DNA of 64,000 bases from Prosopocoilus inquinatus (Eukaryota > Arthropoda > Insecta > Coleoptera > Lucanidae), in the NCBI GenBank assembly GCA_036172665.1, contig CM069876.1, positions 37,727,001 through 37,791,000 on the forward strand, written 5' to 3'. The notes beneath the pieces are model-generated. The model did not search any database, was not told where the DNA came from, and saw only the letters and a program-made list of their open reading frames with translations. The first letter of the stretch is position 1. Each line of letters begins with the position of its first letter. Shown in pieces: positions 23,501 through 34,079 of this stretch. The translations under genes and the position numbers were made by a program.

Positions 23501-26500
23501 TTATGTAATAAAACGAGATGAAGATACACTCAGTGCATGCTAGCGCAGCCAGTGGAAAACCCTATAAGTAGCCAGGAATAAAAAAAAAACAGTCGAAAGG
23601 GATGTTTCTTTTACTTATTTATAAACTGACTACCCGATCTATTAATATTTGCCATTGCGACGTTGCCAAGTTTAAGTCCCGTATCTATTTACTTGTTGTT
23701 TGGCATCCTCTTTTTTGTTATTATTTACTGCTCCCCGATTGCTGCGCCACTGTTCGTTGTTAATAATATTCTTCCAGGTGACTTAACCGACTTGCAAGGC
23801 GCAATGGCTCGATTTGTGGCCGCGTCGAGGGTGTACCTAAAATACCCCCTCGATCCTAGATGGATGCTGCAGCTCCTCACGGACATAGAACACTCCTGGT
23901 CCAATTCAACCATCACCAGGGAAGAAGAGATGTGGTTGGCGGAGAGCTTCACGGCCATGTTAGGTGGGGACATTCATTCATACCATTTTTTTTTCAAAAA
24001 AGAAAACCATTACTGGTTTTTCCAGAACGATGGCTGCATCAACTTCGCCATCACAGACAATTATTCCCCGCCCTGCACACCCCCTCGTTGACGAGGCTCG
24101 AGCATCTGCTTCGTTGCTTGGGTTATTTATCGAATATGGTAAGTTGAGCGTGGGGGTTGAGCGTGAGGGTTTATGGTAATACTATCGCGTTGCAGAAGGC
24201 GTTTTGGAAATGCTGCCCTTTCAACAAGGAGATCCGCGGGGAAATCGTCGCCACCCTCCGCAAGGGCACCCCCGAATGGATTGCAAACCTCAAAAATAGC
24301 ATCATGACGCCGGAGGAATACGACCACACTTTCGTCGATTTCTGCTCCGAAGTTTACGTCCACCTGCAGCACGCTTTATCACACTACCATCCCCTGTTTG
24401 AGGGGTAAGTGAAACTGTTTGCTGTTTTGAAACTAGAAACGTTTCGACTTGCACTCATTTATTTTTTAATAAAATAACTATGAAAGGGCATTTCTGTTCT
24501 TTGGATCACCCTGTATATCCTGCACTGTTTAAAAATAAAAGTTGATTTAAGTGGAACTCGTTGTAAACAGTTGAAAATCTAAATTAGGGCCGATTTCTTC
24601 ACCTAAGGATAAATTTATCTGCCAGGTAGTATCCTCGGAAACTATTACCGGTAGAATGGTTGCCAAGGGCAGATAAACTTATCAGGAAGTGAAGAAATTG
24701 GGCATCAGCCATTTCAATTAAATGTTGAATAATATTTACTTCTCTTAACAAAAATTACTATAATAAAATCGAATTTTCTATAATTTAATTTATTTTATTG
24801 CCAGAGCGTTTTCTTTAAAGCCGCGAAACAAAACAAAAAAGAAAAACAGGAAAATAACGTCGGGTTACGGCGTCGTTCGGGTTTCCCCCCCCCCCCCCCC
24901 CCCCGATTTTTACTGCGCGAATGTTTATGATTTCCGTTCATCCGGGGCCGTAAAGAGCCCAATATTTAATCCACAAAAATTGCGAAGGAGCTTTTATTTA
25001 ATTCGCGAGCCGAGGGCGATTTACGGGCCGTAAATTTTATGCGCTGTAAAAGCGACGATATTCTTTTATTAACCTGTTTCGACCCTGATACCATAATTGC
25101 CTTTAATGAAAAAAAGCCAACCCTTACGTGTTTTTATTAATAACTGACCACTATGATAACACCGTGAATAAAAAAGCAATTGAAAACACGTACAGGGACT
25201 TCATAATTGATTGTATGTACTTAACTTACAAGACCAAATTATGCAACCAACAATACACTTGTCGAGCATAATTTTTCACAGTATCCTGGATCAACAATTT
25301 TATATATTTTAGCCAAAAGTTAAGTCAGGATGAAATACAGAATAAAAATAATTCTCTTCATGCCCCCCTCCCCCTCCCTCCTTGACGAAGAGTTTTCAAT
25401 TAACTTTTTTTTTGTTTCAGAACAAACGGCATTCCGTACTTCAGCGTGGTCTTCAAGCAACTGGACAAGCTCCTATCCGACGAAATCATTTCTTTCTTGA
25501 ACTTGCAGGAACATCCGGACAGTAGATTGATTTTCTCCGTCTATCTCGAAGTCAAAGACCTGGCATCTTTCAGCCAGCACTTGCCCAGCGGGGGTGACCA
25601 CAAACTCCTCTTACCCCGATGTCACGAGTGGTTCGAACCGTCTGTAAGCTGCTGGCTGACCATATGCAAGGGGAAAGCTCTTCAAAGAGTAAGAAGCAAC
25701 ACCCAAATTTATTTTTTATGATAATGTAACGACCGCGAGTTATTTATCTAACAATTTAAGGATGGACGGAAGTTGACAATCCTCAGGACGCAATACCTAA
25801 ATTTATTTTGATGCTAATGTATCCACCGCGAGTTATTTATCTAACAATTTAGGGATGATCAGAGGTTGACGATCTTAAGGACACAATGACTCTATTCTGG
25901 CTTTCGTTCGAAAACTTCTGGGAACGCATTTTTGGCTATAAATCTCAAACCATCTACCGAAGAAGAAAATCGTCTTCTTCTCTAAGTGACAACGGAACCC
26001 TCAACCCACCCACCCTGCCCCGAGTTATTGATAACCCAATCAACTCTTTTTAAGTCACGAGCCACCCCCTGGAAGACCCGGTGGAAGGTTTGAGATTTAC
26101 AGCCAAAAATGCGTTTCCAAAAGTTTTCGCACGAAAGCCAGAATAGAGTCGTTGGGATGGACAGAAGTTGACAACCCTCAGGACACAATACCTAAATTTA
26201 TTTTGATGCTAATGTATCCACCGCGAGTTATTTATCTAACAATTTAGGGATGATCAGAGGTTGACGATCTTTAGGACACAACGACTCTATTCTGGCTTTC
26301 GTGCGAAAACTTCTGGGAACGCATTTTTGGCTATAAATCTCAAACCATCTACCGAAGAAGAAAATCGTCTTCTACTCTAAGTGACAACAGAACCCTCGCC
26401 TCACCCACTCTCCCCCGGCTTATTGATAACCCAATCAACTCTTTTTAAGTCACGAGCCACCCCCTGGAAGACCCGGTGGAAGGTTTGAGATTTATAGCCA

Positions 26501-29500
26501 AAAATGCGTTTCCAAAAGTTTTCGCACGAAAGCCAGAATAGTGTCGTTGGAATAGACAGAAGTTGACAATCCTCAGGACACAATACCTAAATTTATTTTG
26601 ATGCTAATGTATCCACCGCGAGTTATTTATCTAACAATTTAGGGATGATCAGAGGTTGACGATCTTTAGGACACAACGACTCTATTCTGGCTTTCGTGCG
26701 AAAACTTCTGGGAACGCATTTTTGGCTATAAATCTCAAACCATCTACCGAAGAAGAAAATCGTCTTCTACTCTAAGTGACAACAGAACCCTCGCCTCACC
26801 CTCCTCCGGCTTACTGATAACCCAATCAACTCTTTTTAAGTCACGAGCCACCCACCCCCTGGAAGACCCGGTGGAAGGTTTGAGATTTATAGCCAAAAAT
26901 GCGTTTCCAAAAGTTTTCGCACGAAAGCCAGAATAGAGTCGTTGGGAAGGACAGAAGTTGACAATCCTCAGGACACAATACCTAAATTTATTTTGATGCT
27001 AATGTATCCACCGCAAGTTATTTATCTAACAATTTAGTGGTGATCAGAGGTTGACAATCTTGAGGACAGACACAACGACTCTATTCTGGCTTTCGTGCGA
27101 AAACTTCAGGGGACGCATTTTTGACTATAAATCTCAAACCATCTACCGAAGAAGAAAATCGTCTTCTACTCTAAGTGACAACGGAACCCTCAACCCACCC
27201 ACTCTCCCCCGGCTTATTGATAACCCAATCAACTCTTTTTAAGCCACGAGCCACCCCCTGAAAGACCCGGTGGAAAGTTTGAGATTTATAGCCAAAAATG
27301 AAAATGAAAAAGTGCCAATTTTTCTAAAGTCAAAGGCCAAAATAATGCCGGTTTGGGATCATCAAAAATCAGAACAAAAAACAAACCTGTTAAAAAAAAT
27401 ATTAAACAAAAAAAAGAAATTGAAAGCAACAGCTACAAAATACAAGGCGCGAAGTGAACAAAAACAAAAAAAAAAAACAAAGGAAGATCGACGACGCCAG
27501 GCTGAACGAAAAACAACAGTTTTCCGGGCGAATCAAGAAATTCCTATAGAATTAAAGCGAATTGTAAAAGAAAGGCAACGATGCGATTAAAAAAAAAAGA
27601 AAATAGAAAATACAGTGCGCAAAACAAAAGATCACAAAAACAAGAAGAATTAAGTAGATTTTTAGGTTAAGATCCTGAAATGTCACTGGTTCAAGGTTGC
27701 CAGAATTTTTGCAAGCAGTGTCGCCAACTTATTGACATATTGTACCCGAAAAAGCGCCATTTTTTTAAAGTAAAAGGCAAAAAACACAAAATATCGCGGA
27801 TTTGAGATCATTAGAAATCAAAACAACTAAAAAACAAAAGAAACCCCGTTAAAAAATCAGAAACGAGAGAGAAATGAAAGTAATAGCAACAAAATAGAAG
27901 GCGCGAAGCGAATAAAAACAAAAAAGAACAAACAAAGGAAGATCGACAACGCCAAGCTGAACGAAAAGCGACGGTTTTCCCGAGTGCATTAGAAAATTCG
28001 TAAAAAAAGCAAACTGTAAAAAAATCGATAATACGATTAAACAACCAAGAAGAAACGAAATCCAGCGCGCAAAACAAAAGAAGATCACAACCGAGACACG
28101 AAACAATTGATAAACGATTAAGTACATGCAATCAAGCCTCAATGAAACGCGCAACATCAATTACGAAAACACAAAGAACAGAAAAACAGAAACAAAAGAA
28201 GATTGACGATTAAAAAATTTGGAAAAAAAAAACTATGGTAAGAAACAAAAGTCCAAAAGTTTTCGCACGAAAGCCAGAATAGAGTCGTTGTGTCCTAAAG
28301 GTTGTCAACTTCTTTTTCCTCGTTGTCTCTCTCAATAACTTTGGTTTCCTAGAAAACGGTAAACGTCACCGTCATCTAAAAATATATAAAAGGTGCTTTT
28401 AAATGTTTGGACGCATTCGTCTTCTAAATTTGTTAGCAACAACAAATCCAAGTAAACTATTATGTTGCATTACATATTAGGGCCGCTACATTGTGGTGCC
28501 GTTATCCTAGTTTTCTCAAGTTTGTCTAAATTCTTCCTTTTTTTCTATTTTATGGAAACACAATAATTTTGTAAACGTAATAGAAAAAAAAACATGAAAT
28601 ATTTTTCGAATTGGTTTAATGAGAAACCACACAGCATACCGAGAAAAGCAGTTTACTTTTCTTCGCGTGTAAAAAACTTGAGGGCATTTAACGAATTAAA
28701 TTAAACAAAAATAAGACCTGATTTCAAGAAAAGATTAACATTAGCAGTTTTGGTTTCTCAAAGTAATTAAAGCGCAGTGCGCAGCAAATTAAATCACCGT
28801 GACATGTAACACAGCTCATATTTCATTTAGTACGTGACATCTTAACAAAAAGGTGAGGCATTGTTTTTGTAAACTGGCGTCGCGAGTTGTCTCAAGCCGG
28901 GAGACTAAATAGGATTAGTTATTTTAGTTGATGTTTTTACTTCAAAATTTGAAGAAATTTTTCCAAGCAAACATAAAACGTGGGTTCCAGGTTCGAACCG
29001 CCGTGGAGCTGCAGAAACCTTGCGATGGCGAGAAACTAGTGAAGCACAGCTCATCGGCGGTCGATATCGTGGCGATGTTCTGTCAATTAAGAGATTTTTG
29101 GAGACTTCTGCAATGGCCTAAAGCCCACTCGATTCCTCTGCTTTCGCAACTCCTGGACTGCATTTGCTCAGCTGCTTTGCTCTACGCGGACATCACCTAC
29201 CAGGCGCTCATGGAAACGGGTTATTTCGATAGACTGGGTCCTTTTAGGATATGTGATGAAATGTGCATTGCTTCCAATAATTTGGAGTATACGTATAAAT
29301 TCATATCATTATTAGGTGAGTGAGTTAAGTCAGAGGAGGTGAGTTTGGATCGAGCCGAAATCTTTTTTTTTTTTTTGTTTCAGAAAATTACTTCGACTTT
29401 GTCACTTTGGAAACGATGGCATCGGAAACGCAATGCGCAACTTTGACCAGCCAATTGGACAGCACGTTAAGTCAACTCCAGGCTAGGGTCTTGGACATTT

Positions 29501-32500
29501 TGCAACGAGTCGGACCACAGATGCAAGAAGCCCTGCGCAAAGCGATGTTCCACGTCGCTTGGTCTCCGGATACTCTACCCACTAATCAGGCTGTGGATCC
29601 CCTGTTTGAGTATCTACACAATAATCTGAGGGCACTCAACATCGCTTTGCTCTCGCAAAATTTCCAGCGCATATTATTCGAGGTGCGCATTAATTTTTTG
29701 ACTCCTCAAAAAGGGCGACATGTTAATAATTGGTCGTTTAGGTTTGGGAATACACCTTATCAGAACTGAATCGACAAATGGATGGAAGCACAAACAGCGA
29801 AGAGATGCCCGCGATGTTCCACGAACGTCTTCACTCGGCTTTGGAATTGATGGTCGACTTCTTCCACGCCGAAGGCCAAGGCCTACCAACGGAAACTTTA
29901 CACTCAGACACCTTCTGTCACGTGGAACAGAGGCTGCAGTACCATCGAACCAACACGGAATCTCTAATTGAAATATTTTACAGCCAACGACTGCAAGAGC
30001 AGATAAACACGACGAACAGCGCTTATGGCAACCTGGCGGTCAGGGCTTACTTCAACCACGATTCATTGTGCGTGGAGGTATAAAACCAGGGCCCTTCACA
30101 CTTAAAACCGCTTCAGCCTTTTGTTAATTTGCTTTCGTAGGTCTTGCACGCCAGGGATATCATCCCATTGGATCCGAATGGCTTCAGCGATCCCTTCGTA
30201 ATCATCGAACTGTTGCCTCACAGGGTATTCCCCCACTGCACCGAACAGCAGACCAACGTCCATAAGAAAACCTTGCATCCCATTTTTGATGAGTGCTTTG
30301 AGTTCAGCGTCTCTTTGGATCAGTGCAGATCACCAGGGGCGATGATCGCCTTTACTGTTATGGACCATGACGTGTTGACTGCCAACGACTTTGCGGGGGA
30401 GGCGTTCTTGGCACTCGGAAGTATACCTGGCGTTGCCGATTCTGGACTTGGCGTTGATAATTTCCACGGATTGAAGCCTGTCGAGTTAGTTCTTATGCAA
30501 CAACATCAGAGAAGTAAGTGATTTTTTTTGGCACAGTTTAATCAGCGGGGTTCAAACCCCAATGCCAAGCCATTTTTTATTTGTTTGTAACCGCAGTAAG
30601 TCTAACGAGAATATAGTTTTCATGTACGTAACTAAATTTTGACAATAAATGTCATTTCATTTAGAATTTTTATGTTACTCCGAATGTTACAACATTTTCT
30701 TTATTTGCAATATTTCCTTTTCATCACGAGGTGCCAAGTTCTTCACATCCAAAATTAACATAATTGGTAACACCGTGTTACGGTTTGAAAAACTGTATTC
30801 AAAGTCACCCTGTAAATTATGAATTTCGTGTCGCATTTATTTTAATAATGCAATAAACGGCTGGCGAGGTTAGGTGTTGTGTAGCTGCGTGTTTTCTTCG
30901 CCTTCATTTATTACGCTGGAAATAATTTTTTATTGCAATCTCCGTCGTAGCGCAGAGGTATATTTTATAGCGCTCATCACTTCTCACGGTTTCGATCTAC
31001 TATTTTTTTTCTTTTGCGATTCATAGAGAGTCTTTGATACACGTGTTTGGATACTCCTGTTATAAATCCTTACGAGTTTCTAATTCGGCATTATTGCAGT
31101 TGCCCTAATTTAAAATTTTCATCGGCTCGGAGTCTCTTTTGCGTTGGTTTCGCAATTATCTTGTAATAGTCGTCAGTTACATTTCACAATATTTCGTGGG
31201 AATTAAACGAATTGTTTATCTTACGTCGAAATTAGGTTGTAAAGCTCTACAGGGACGGAGGAAGGGTAGTTGGCGCTGTAACTGATAATGTACGAAAAAA
31301 TTAAGTCCGGCTTTTAACGGGTTTTCTAGATTTTTTTATTGACGTTGAAATTAGTTGAGCTTCATTTTAACTGATTTTTAATTTTTAATAATCTTTATAC
31401 TTTTAATTTTTCTTTCAGTTTTTTTATTTGTGTTAAATGAAGTTAGAGATGAGATGAGATGAGATCAGAAGTTGAGATCAGTTGAATTGGATTGACCTTA
31501 ACATTTTAAGCTTTTTAAAAGTATTATTTACTTTCAATGTTTCTTGTAATTTTTAATCTTTTCCTTGTGTTAGATGAGGTTAGGTTGACGTCAGCAGGTT
31601 GGATTAATCTTGAAACTGGTTGAATGGAGGTTGAGTGCAGTCAGATTAAGTTGACATTGAAAATCTTTTCTCATTTAATCTTTTTACTTTAACTTTTTTA
31701 TTGTTTTTTGATTTTATTTTTTGCTTGAGTTGAATAGAACGAGATTCTCAGACGTATCTGGAGATTCTGGACTCGCGCTGTTTTCCACAGACACCGCAGT
31801 CAGTTCACCGCCATTCGACTGTATCGGAGTTAGGGCTCCTTCGAGTTCAGTTGTTGAGTTGAGTTTGATTGACCTTGATATTGACGAACTTCGCTGTAAT
31901 CGTTTTCTAATGTTTTGCTTGAATGCCGTTAACTTGAGTTCAGTTGAATTGTGTTGACCTTGAGATTTTCATTTATCATTTTTTTACTTTTAATTTCTTT
32001 AATATTTCTTATTTTTTACTTGGATTGAATGGAGTTAGATTGGGTTCAATTATATTGGGTGGACTTTGACCTTGAGATTTTCATTTTAACATTTTTTTTA
32101 CTTTTAATTTCTTTAATATTTCTTAATTTTTTACTTGGGTTGAATGGAGTTAGGTTGGATTCAATTAGATTGGGTGGACGTTACAATTTCTTTGTCTACT
32201 TTACATTTTTGTATTTAAATTTTTTGTTATTTTTTTAAATTTTTGCTTAGGTCAAGTAGAATTGAGTTCTGGTTGTTGAATCGAGTTTGGTTGACCTTGA
32301 GATTGTTCGAGCTGCGCTTTAGTACTTCTCTAATAAAAATTTGGCGGCCTGCCCTTATACCTTGCTTACCTTACTTACCGCCTTCCGCCGACTTTGAAGC
32401 TCTGCAAAATAAGCTTTCTGCCAACTTTGTTATTTCGACGGAGTTACAAATTGCTTTTACATTTGATCGCTATTGGTTTCCATTGACATCAATTTCTACT

Positions 32501-33795
32501 CGGTTGGGTCTGATTTATGTTTCTTCGGTTTTGATGCGTTCGAACTCCTTAAGGCAAAGCCAAGTTCGGCTTTGTTCATTTGATGAGTTTTTGTTGCGTT
32601 CAGTCGTCGTCTCGATATCTCCAGGGCATGGCGGTGCTTTATAAGGGAGCCTCCCATATCGTTGTGCTTACATCGAAGGCATGGTTGTGTATCGTTACCG
32701 GCAAAGGCTTCGGGGAAGCCCCTTGCATCTCTACGGCTACGGCCGGTTGTTGATGCTATGCCCTGGAGGATCAAAAGCTCTTTGTAGCTTGTCTCAGCTT
32801 GTCCCCCCTTTGAGTAGAATTTGAACAGATTTGCGGTTATTGCTCTGTCGCATTTTTTTTCCTTACAGGCTTTTAGTTCGAGCTATGGCTGTTCGTGACA
32901 CATTTTTAATGTAAAGAAAAGATGTGTTCATTATTTATTTGTGGTAAATTCATTGCCGTGAAAATTTCATTTTTAATATCACACAAGTTTTGGCTTATTA
33001 AAGCCGCGTACAAAAGTTAACTTTTAATTGAACTCTTAAGATATACATCCTTCTGATGTTCTTAGTTGATTGATTAATGTTGTTGTTTCACTAAGTTGTT
33101 TCCGACATTAAAGTGTTGCATAAAAAAATATTAAATGATGAATTACTTCATTTTCCAATTCTTATATGTATAGGGTGCCCCAAAATAACTAGCTAAATTT
33201 TTACAAGCTGCAGAAGTGTAAAAAATTGTTTAAAAATCAGCGTTAAATTACTTAATTTTTGGATGCAAGTACAGGGTGCTCAACCCTGAGACAAGTTTCT
33301 TTTTTTCTTAATTTTAAGTTACGTGTATAGGGTGTTCAAAACTAATTGGAGTAATTTTTAGTTGCTACATATGAATCTGTTTAAAAAAAAATCATAATTT
33401 TAAAGTTTATTTTAAGTATGCAGGCTGTCTAGGCCGCATAGGTTGAGTCATTTCCTTTTAGTCTCTCTTCGTCTCTGGTTAAGATTAGATAGGACTCAAT
33501 TATTTTTTCGCTTGTAAGTAAACCTTCACGCCCGTCACGACTGAACAGCTGGCTGACTTGAACTGTCACAATTTGATGTGTATTCTAATGATATTGAATT
33601 AAATAAATGATAGCCAACCTATTAAAATAAAATCGCGGCCTGTTGCGATTACAAATAAATAATGAATGATTTATATTTTACTGAACGAATAAACTTTCAG
33701 ATCAACCGATTCTGCAGATCTTGGAGTCTAGGACGATGGACCGCCTCGCCGTAGATTTCGTGCGCAAGCAGAAGCTAAGATTCGCCAACAAATGA
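5548..33795 (+). CDS. BAIAP3: BAIAP3/Munc13-4 family C2-MUN protein (13 exons, 5' partial)
   Basis: Exons: 5548-5764, 6301-6496, 10806-11091, 22684-23162, 23778-23963, 24026-24138, 24196-24404, 25421-25688, 28991-29315, 29384-29682, 29742-30077, 30141-30513, 33701-33795. All junctions are GT-AG and reading phases join, giving 1126 residues in the window. C2A begins in exon 2 (VVVIEAEGLEAKDANG) with calcium-site motifs FSDPY and DIWDHDDE, and carries a basic low-complexity insert (exon 3). A central MUN/MHD region follows (exons 5-11). C2B has DPNGFSDPF and MDHDVLTANDF (exon 12). The protein ends VRKQKLRFANK. Family members prime dense-core or secretory-lysosome vesicles for SNARE fusion. The first exon seen starts mid-codon, so upstream exons are missing and probably lie left of the window. 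Insects have Unc-13-4 paralogues, so exact orthology (for example to Drosophila staccato) is uncertain. The exon structure itself is firm. Confidence 0.93.
5765..6300. other. Intron 1 (visible part) of the BAIAP3-like gene
   Basis: GT...AG intron of 536 bp. No repeat recognised. Confidence 0.7.
6890..8300. repeat. Three tandem 522-524 bp units
   Basis: Units begin near 6890, 7412 and 7936, tracked by TTTGGGGTTTATTC. Units 1 and 2 end with ~120 bp of hAT left terminus, itself a palindrome (AATAGTTAAAACGGTCGG with its inverse). Unit 3 is truncated. Open frames across the units are repeats of each other, not genes. Confidence 0.85.
8440..9230. repeat. Degenerate array around AGAGATGGCGCTC
   Basis: The motif recurs at about 8449, 8616, 8769, 8925, 9102 and 9204, spaced mostly 150-175 bp. 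It is followed in the first copies by a GATGATGAT microsatellite and GTCTCCTTT. Confidence 0.75.
9471..9504. mobile_element. Terminus of a second hAT element
   Basis: The minus-strand reading CAGAGGTCGGCAATTTGCGG with CTCGCGAGCC is the widespread hAT end type. The partner end was not found. Confidence 0.55.
11092..12228. other. Start of the 11.6 kb intron of the BAIAP3-like gene
   Basis: AT-rich. No gene or clear repeat found. Confidence 0.5.
12229..13090. repeat. Tandem copies of a pogo/Tigger-like terminus
   Basis: Units of ~180 bp start near 12231, 12412 and 12869 at TCGCAAACGGTGAC. Each contains ACAGTGAAATCTCNNTAAGACGGAC, typical of pogo-type ends. The second unit is interrupted at ~12580-12850 by another element with ACCATCATGGG-type ends. 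Confidence 0.6.
13153..14588. mobile_element. Composite of nested palindromic elements
   Basis: Outer ends CAGCGCGAGCAAAAATGACT and (inverted) CAGTGCGAGCAAAAATGATT. Inside are a 13610-14172 palindrome (arms ~235 bp, loop ~70 bp) containing ACAGGGTGATTCATATCTAG, and a second palindrome 14175-14515 with TATAGGGTGTTT ends. Confidence 0.7.
14589..18470. other. Intron interior without recognisable features
   Basis: AT-rich. Short open frames show no domain, and no RNA gene was seen. Confidence 0.5.
18471..19436. repeat. T-rich region with internal duplication
   Basis: Strongly T-rich on the + strand. Segments around ATTCAATGATTATAATTTCC and GTATTATGATTGTGATTTGTC occur more than once here and again at 20535-20700. 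Confidence 0.6.
19618..19708 (-). ncRNA. Type-I hammerhead ribozyme (locus 1, antisense copy)
   Basis: Complete motif on the minus strand in the shorter arm, with the same core, stem II and GTC triplet. Antisense to the host gene. Confidence 0.82.
20103..20193 (+). ncRNA. Type-I hammerhead ribozyme (locus 1, sense copy 1)
   Basis: Core CTGAAGA at 20132-20138. Stem II is AGCCC (20139-20143) with GGGCT (20150-20154), loop CAAGCA. GAAA is at 20155-20158. Stem III is the palindrome ACAGCTGT (20158-20165), giving the A15.1-U16.1 pair, and H17 is C20166, so cleavage is predicted between 20166 and 20167 (GTC triplet). Stem I is GTTTCTG (20125-20131) with CAGAGGC (20167-20173), 7 bp with two wobbles, then internal loop CTAC/TG. 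An outer stem 20103-20120/20176-20193 has 17 of 18 positions paired. Stem III has no loop nucleotides, so activity probably needs a dimer, as in other short-stem-III hammerheads. Folded by eye; cleavage not tested. Confidence 0.85.
20415..20505 (+). ncRNA. Type-I hammerhead ribozyme (locus 1, sense copy 2)
   Basis: Identical in the core to the copy 312 bp upstream. Predicted cleavage lies between 20478 and 20479. In sense to the host gene. Confidence 0.85.
20771..20912. mobile_element. Palindromic MITE
   Basis: TAGGGCCAGTTTTTCAATTG and its inverse ending CCGGGCCTA enclose paired GTTTAACTTTAAGCT / AGCTTAAAGTTAAAC. Confidence 0.75.
21934..22625. mobile_element. Non-autonomous hAT element just before exon 4
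   Basis: The ends CAGGGCCGTAGCCAGACT and (inverted) CGGAGCCGTAGCCAGAGG are flanked by TAAGGAAT / TAAAGAAT (7 of 8). The element stops 58 bp before the exon at 22684. Confidence 0.75.
23228..23374. mobile_element. Palindromic MITE
   Basis: GAGGCGTATTCTGTAAC pairs with its inverse ending TAGAATAGGCCCC. CTGTTAAAATTT pairs with AAATTTAACAG. Confidence 0.65.
23447..23566. mobile_element. Palindromic MITE, family also at 52938
   Basis: GTTTTCCGCTGACTGCACCG and its inverse enclose paired GTGTATCTTCATCTCG / CGAGATGAAGATACAC. Confidence 0.8.
24585..24710. mobile_element. Palindromic MITE
   Basis: TTAGGGCCGATTTCTTCACC pairs with its inverse ending GAAGAAATTGGGCAT. The inner pair is TTTATCTGCC / GGCAGATAAA. 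Confidence 0.75.
24885..24904 (+). repeat. Poly(C) run
   Basis: Twenty C residues in an AT-rich intron. The length may be affected by sequencing error. Confidence 0.9.
25735..27299. repeat. Tandem array of 395-bp palindromic units
   Basis: GATGCTAATGTATCCACCGC recurs at 25810, 26205, 26600 and 26995, an exact 395-bp spacing. Each unit is itself a foldback, with arms of ~130 bp from GACTCTATTCTGGCTTTCG to its inverse CGAAAGCCAGAATAGAGTC. The array starts ~45 bp after exon 8. Confidence 0.88.
27300..28251 (+). mobile_element. A-rich repeat inserted in the 395-bp array, two copies
   Basis: The array breaks inside AGCCAAAAATG and resumes at TCCAAAAGTTTTCGCACG (28252). Two tandem A-rich copies (~27320-27680 and ~27740-28250) share GATCAT...AAATCA...GGCGCGAAG. 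Relatives lie at 1-500 (inverted) and 55440-55960. Confidence 0.65.
28252..28312. repeat. Right-hand remnant of the 395-bp array
   Basis: Continues the unit interrupted at 27300 and ends in GTCGTTGTGTCCTAAAGG. Confidence 0.75.
28313..28990. other. Intron sequence before exon 9
   Basis: AT-rich. No element recognised. Confidence 0.5.
30514..31430. other. Last intron, first part
   Basis: AT-rich. No gene or repeat recognised. Confidence 0.5.
31431..32310. repeat. Degenerate ~110-bp tandem repeat
   Basis: GAGATGAGATGAGATGAG is followed by units containing TTGAATGGAGTTAGRTTGG, GACCTTGAGATTTTCATTT and TTTACTTTTAATTTCTTTAA. The two clearest adjacent copies are at ~31975-32090 and ~32090-32200. 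Confidence 0.7.
32311..33170. other. Intron stretch with mixed composition
   Basis: Slightly GC-richer at 32380-32780. No domain could be recognised in any frame; it could be a decayed transposon. Confidence 0.4.
33172..33440. mobile_element. Decayed MITE remnants (TAGGGTGYCCC type)
   Basis: TATAGGGTGCCCCAAAATAA, TACAGGGTGCTCAACCC and TATAGGGTGTTCAAAACTAA lie within 180 bp, typical of insect MITE ends. No pairing partner found. Confidence 0.4.
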
Positions 33796-34069
33796 ATTTC
33801 GTAACTTAAGTGTTTTTTGTAAATCTATCTTCCTGCAAACAAACAAACAAAAAAAAAGAGAGAAAGAAAAAACCAGAACAAACAGTAACCGAATAATAAT
33901 TATTATGATAATACAAAAAAAAAAAAAATGTGTACCATCACTATTTTTTCTACGTGGTGTGTCTGCTGCTGTGCAAACTAACAGATTTCTAAAGACCGAG
34001 TCTGATTAGGTGTACATATTTAGGAGGTCCGTAGTATTTTTTATATGTTGACTGTTCGTTAGCCAACCA

Positions 34070-34075
34070 AATAAA
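34070..34075 (+). terminator. Poly(A) signal of the BAIAP3-like gene
   Basis: This is the first AATAAA after the stop codon at 33795, giving a 3' UTR of about 290 bp. Another AATAAA near 35550 could serve a longer transcript. Confidence 0.5.
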
Positions 34076-34079
34076 AGAA

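Noticed and set aside
32496..32774. Minus-strand 92-residue frame with Cys and Arg
   Set aside because: No recognisable zinc-knuckle spacing or transposon domain; too weak to call.
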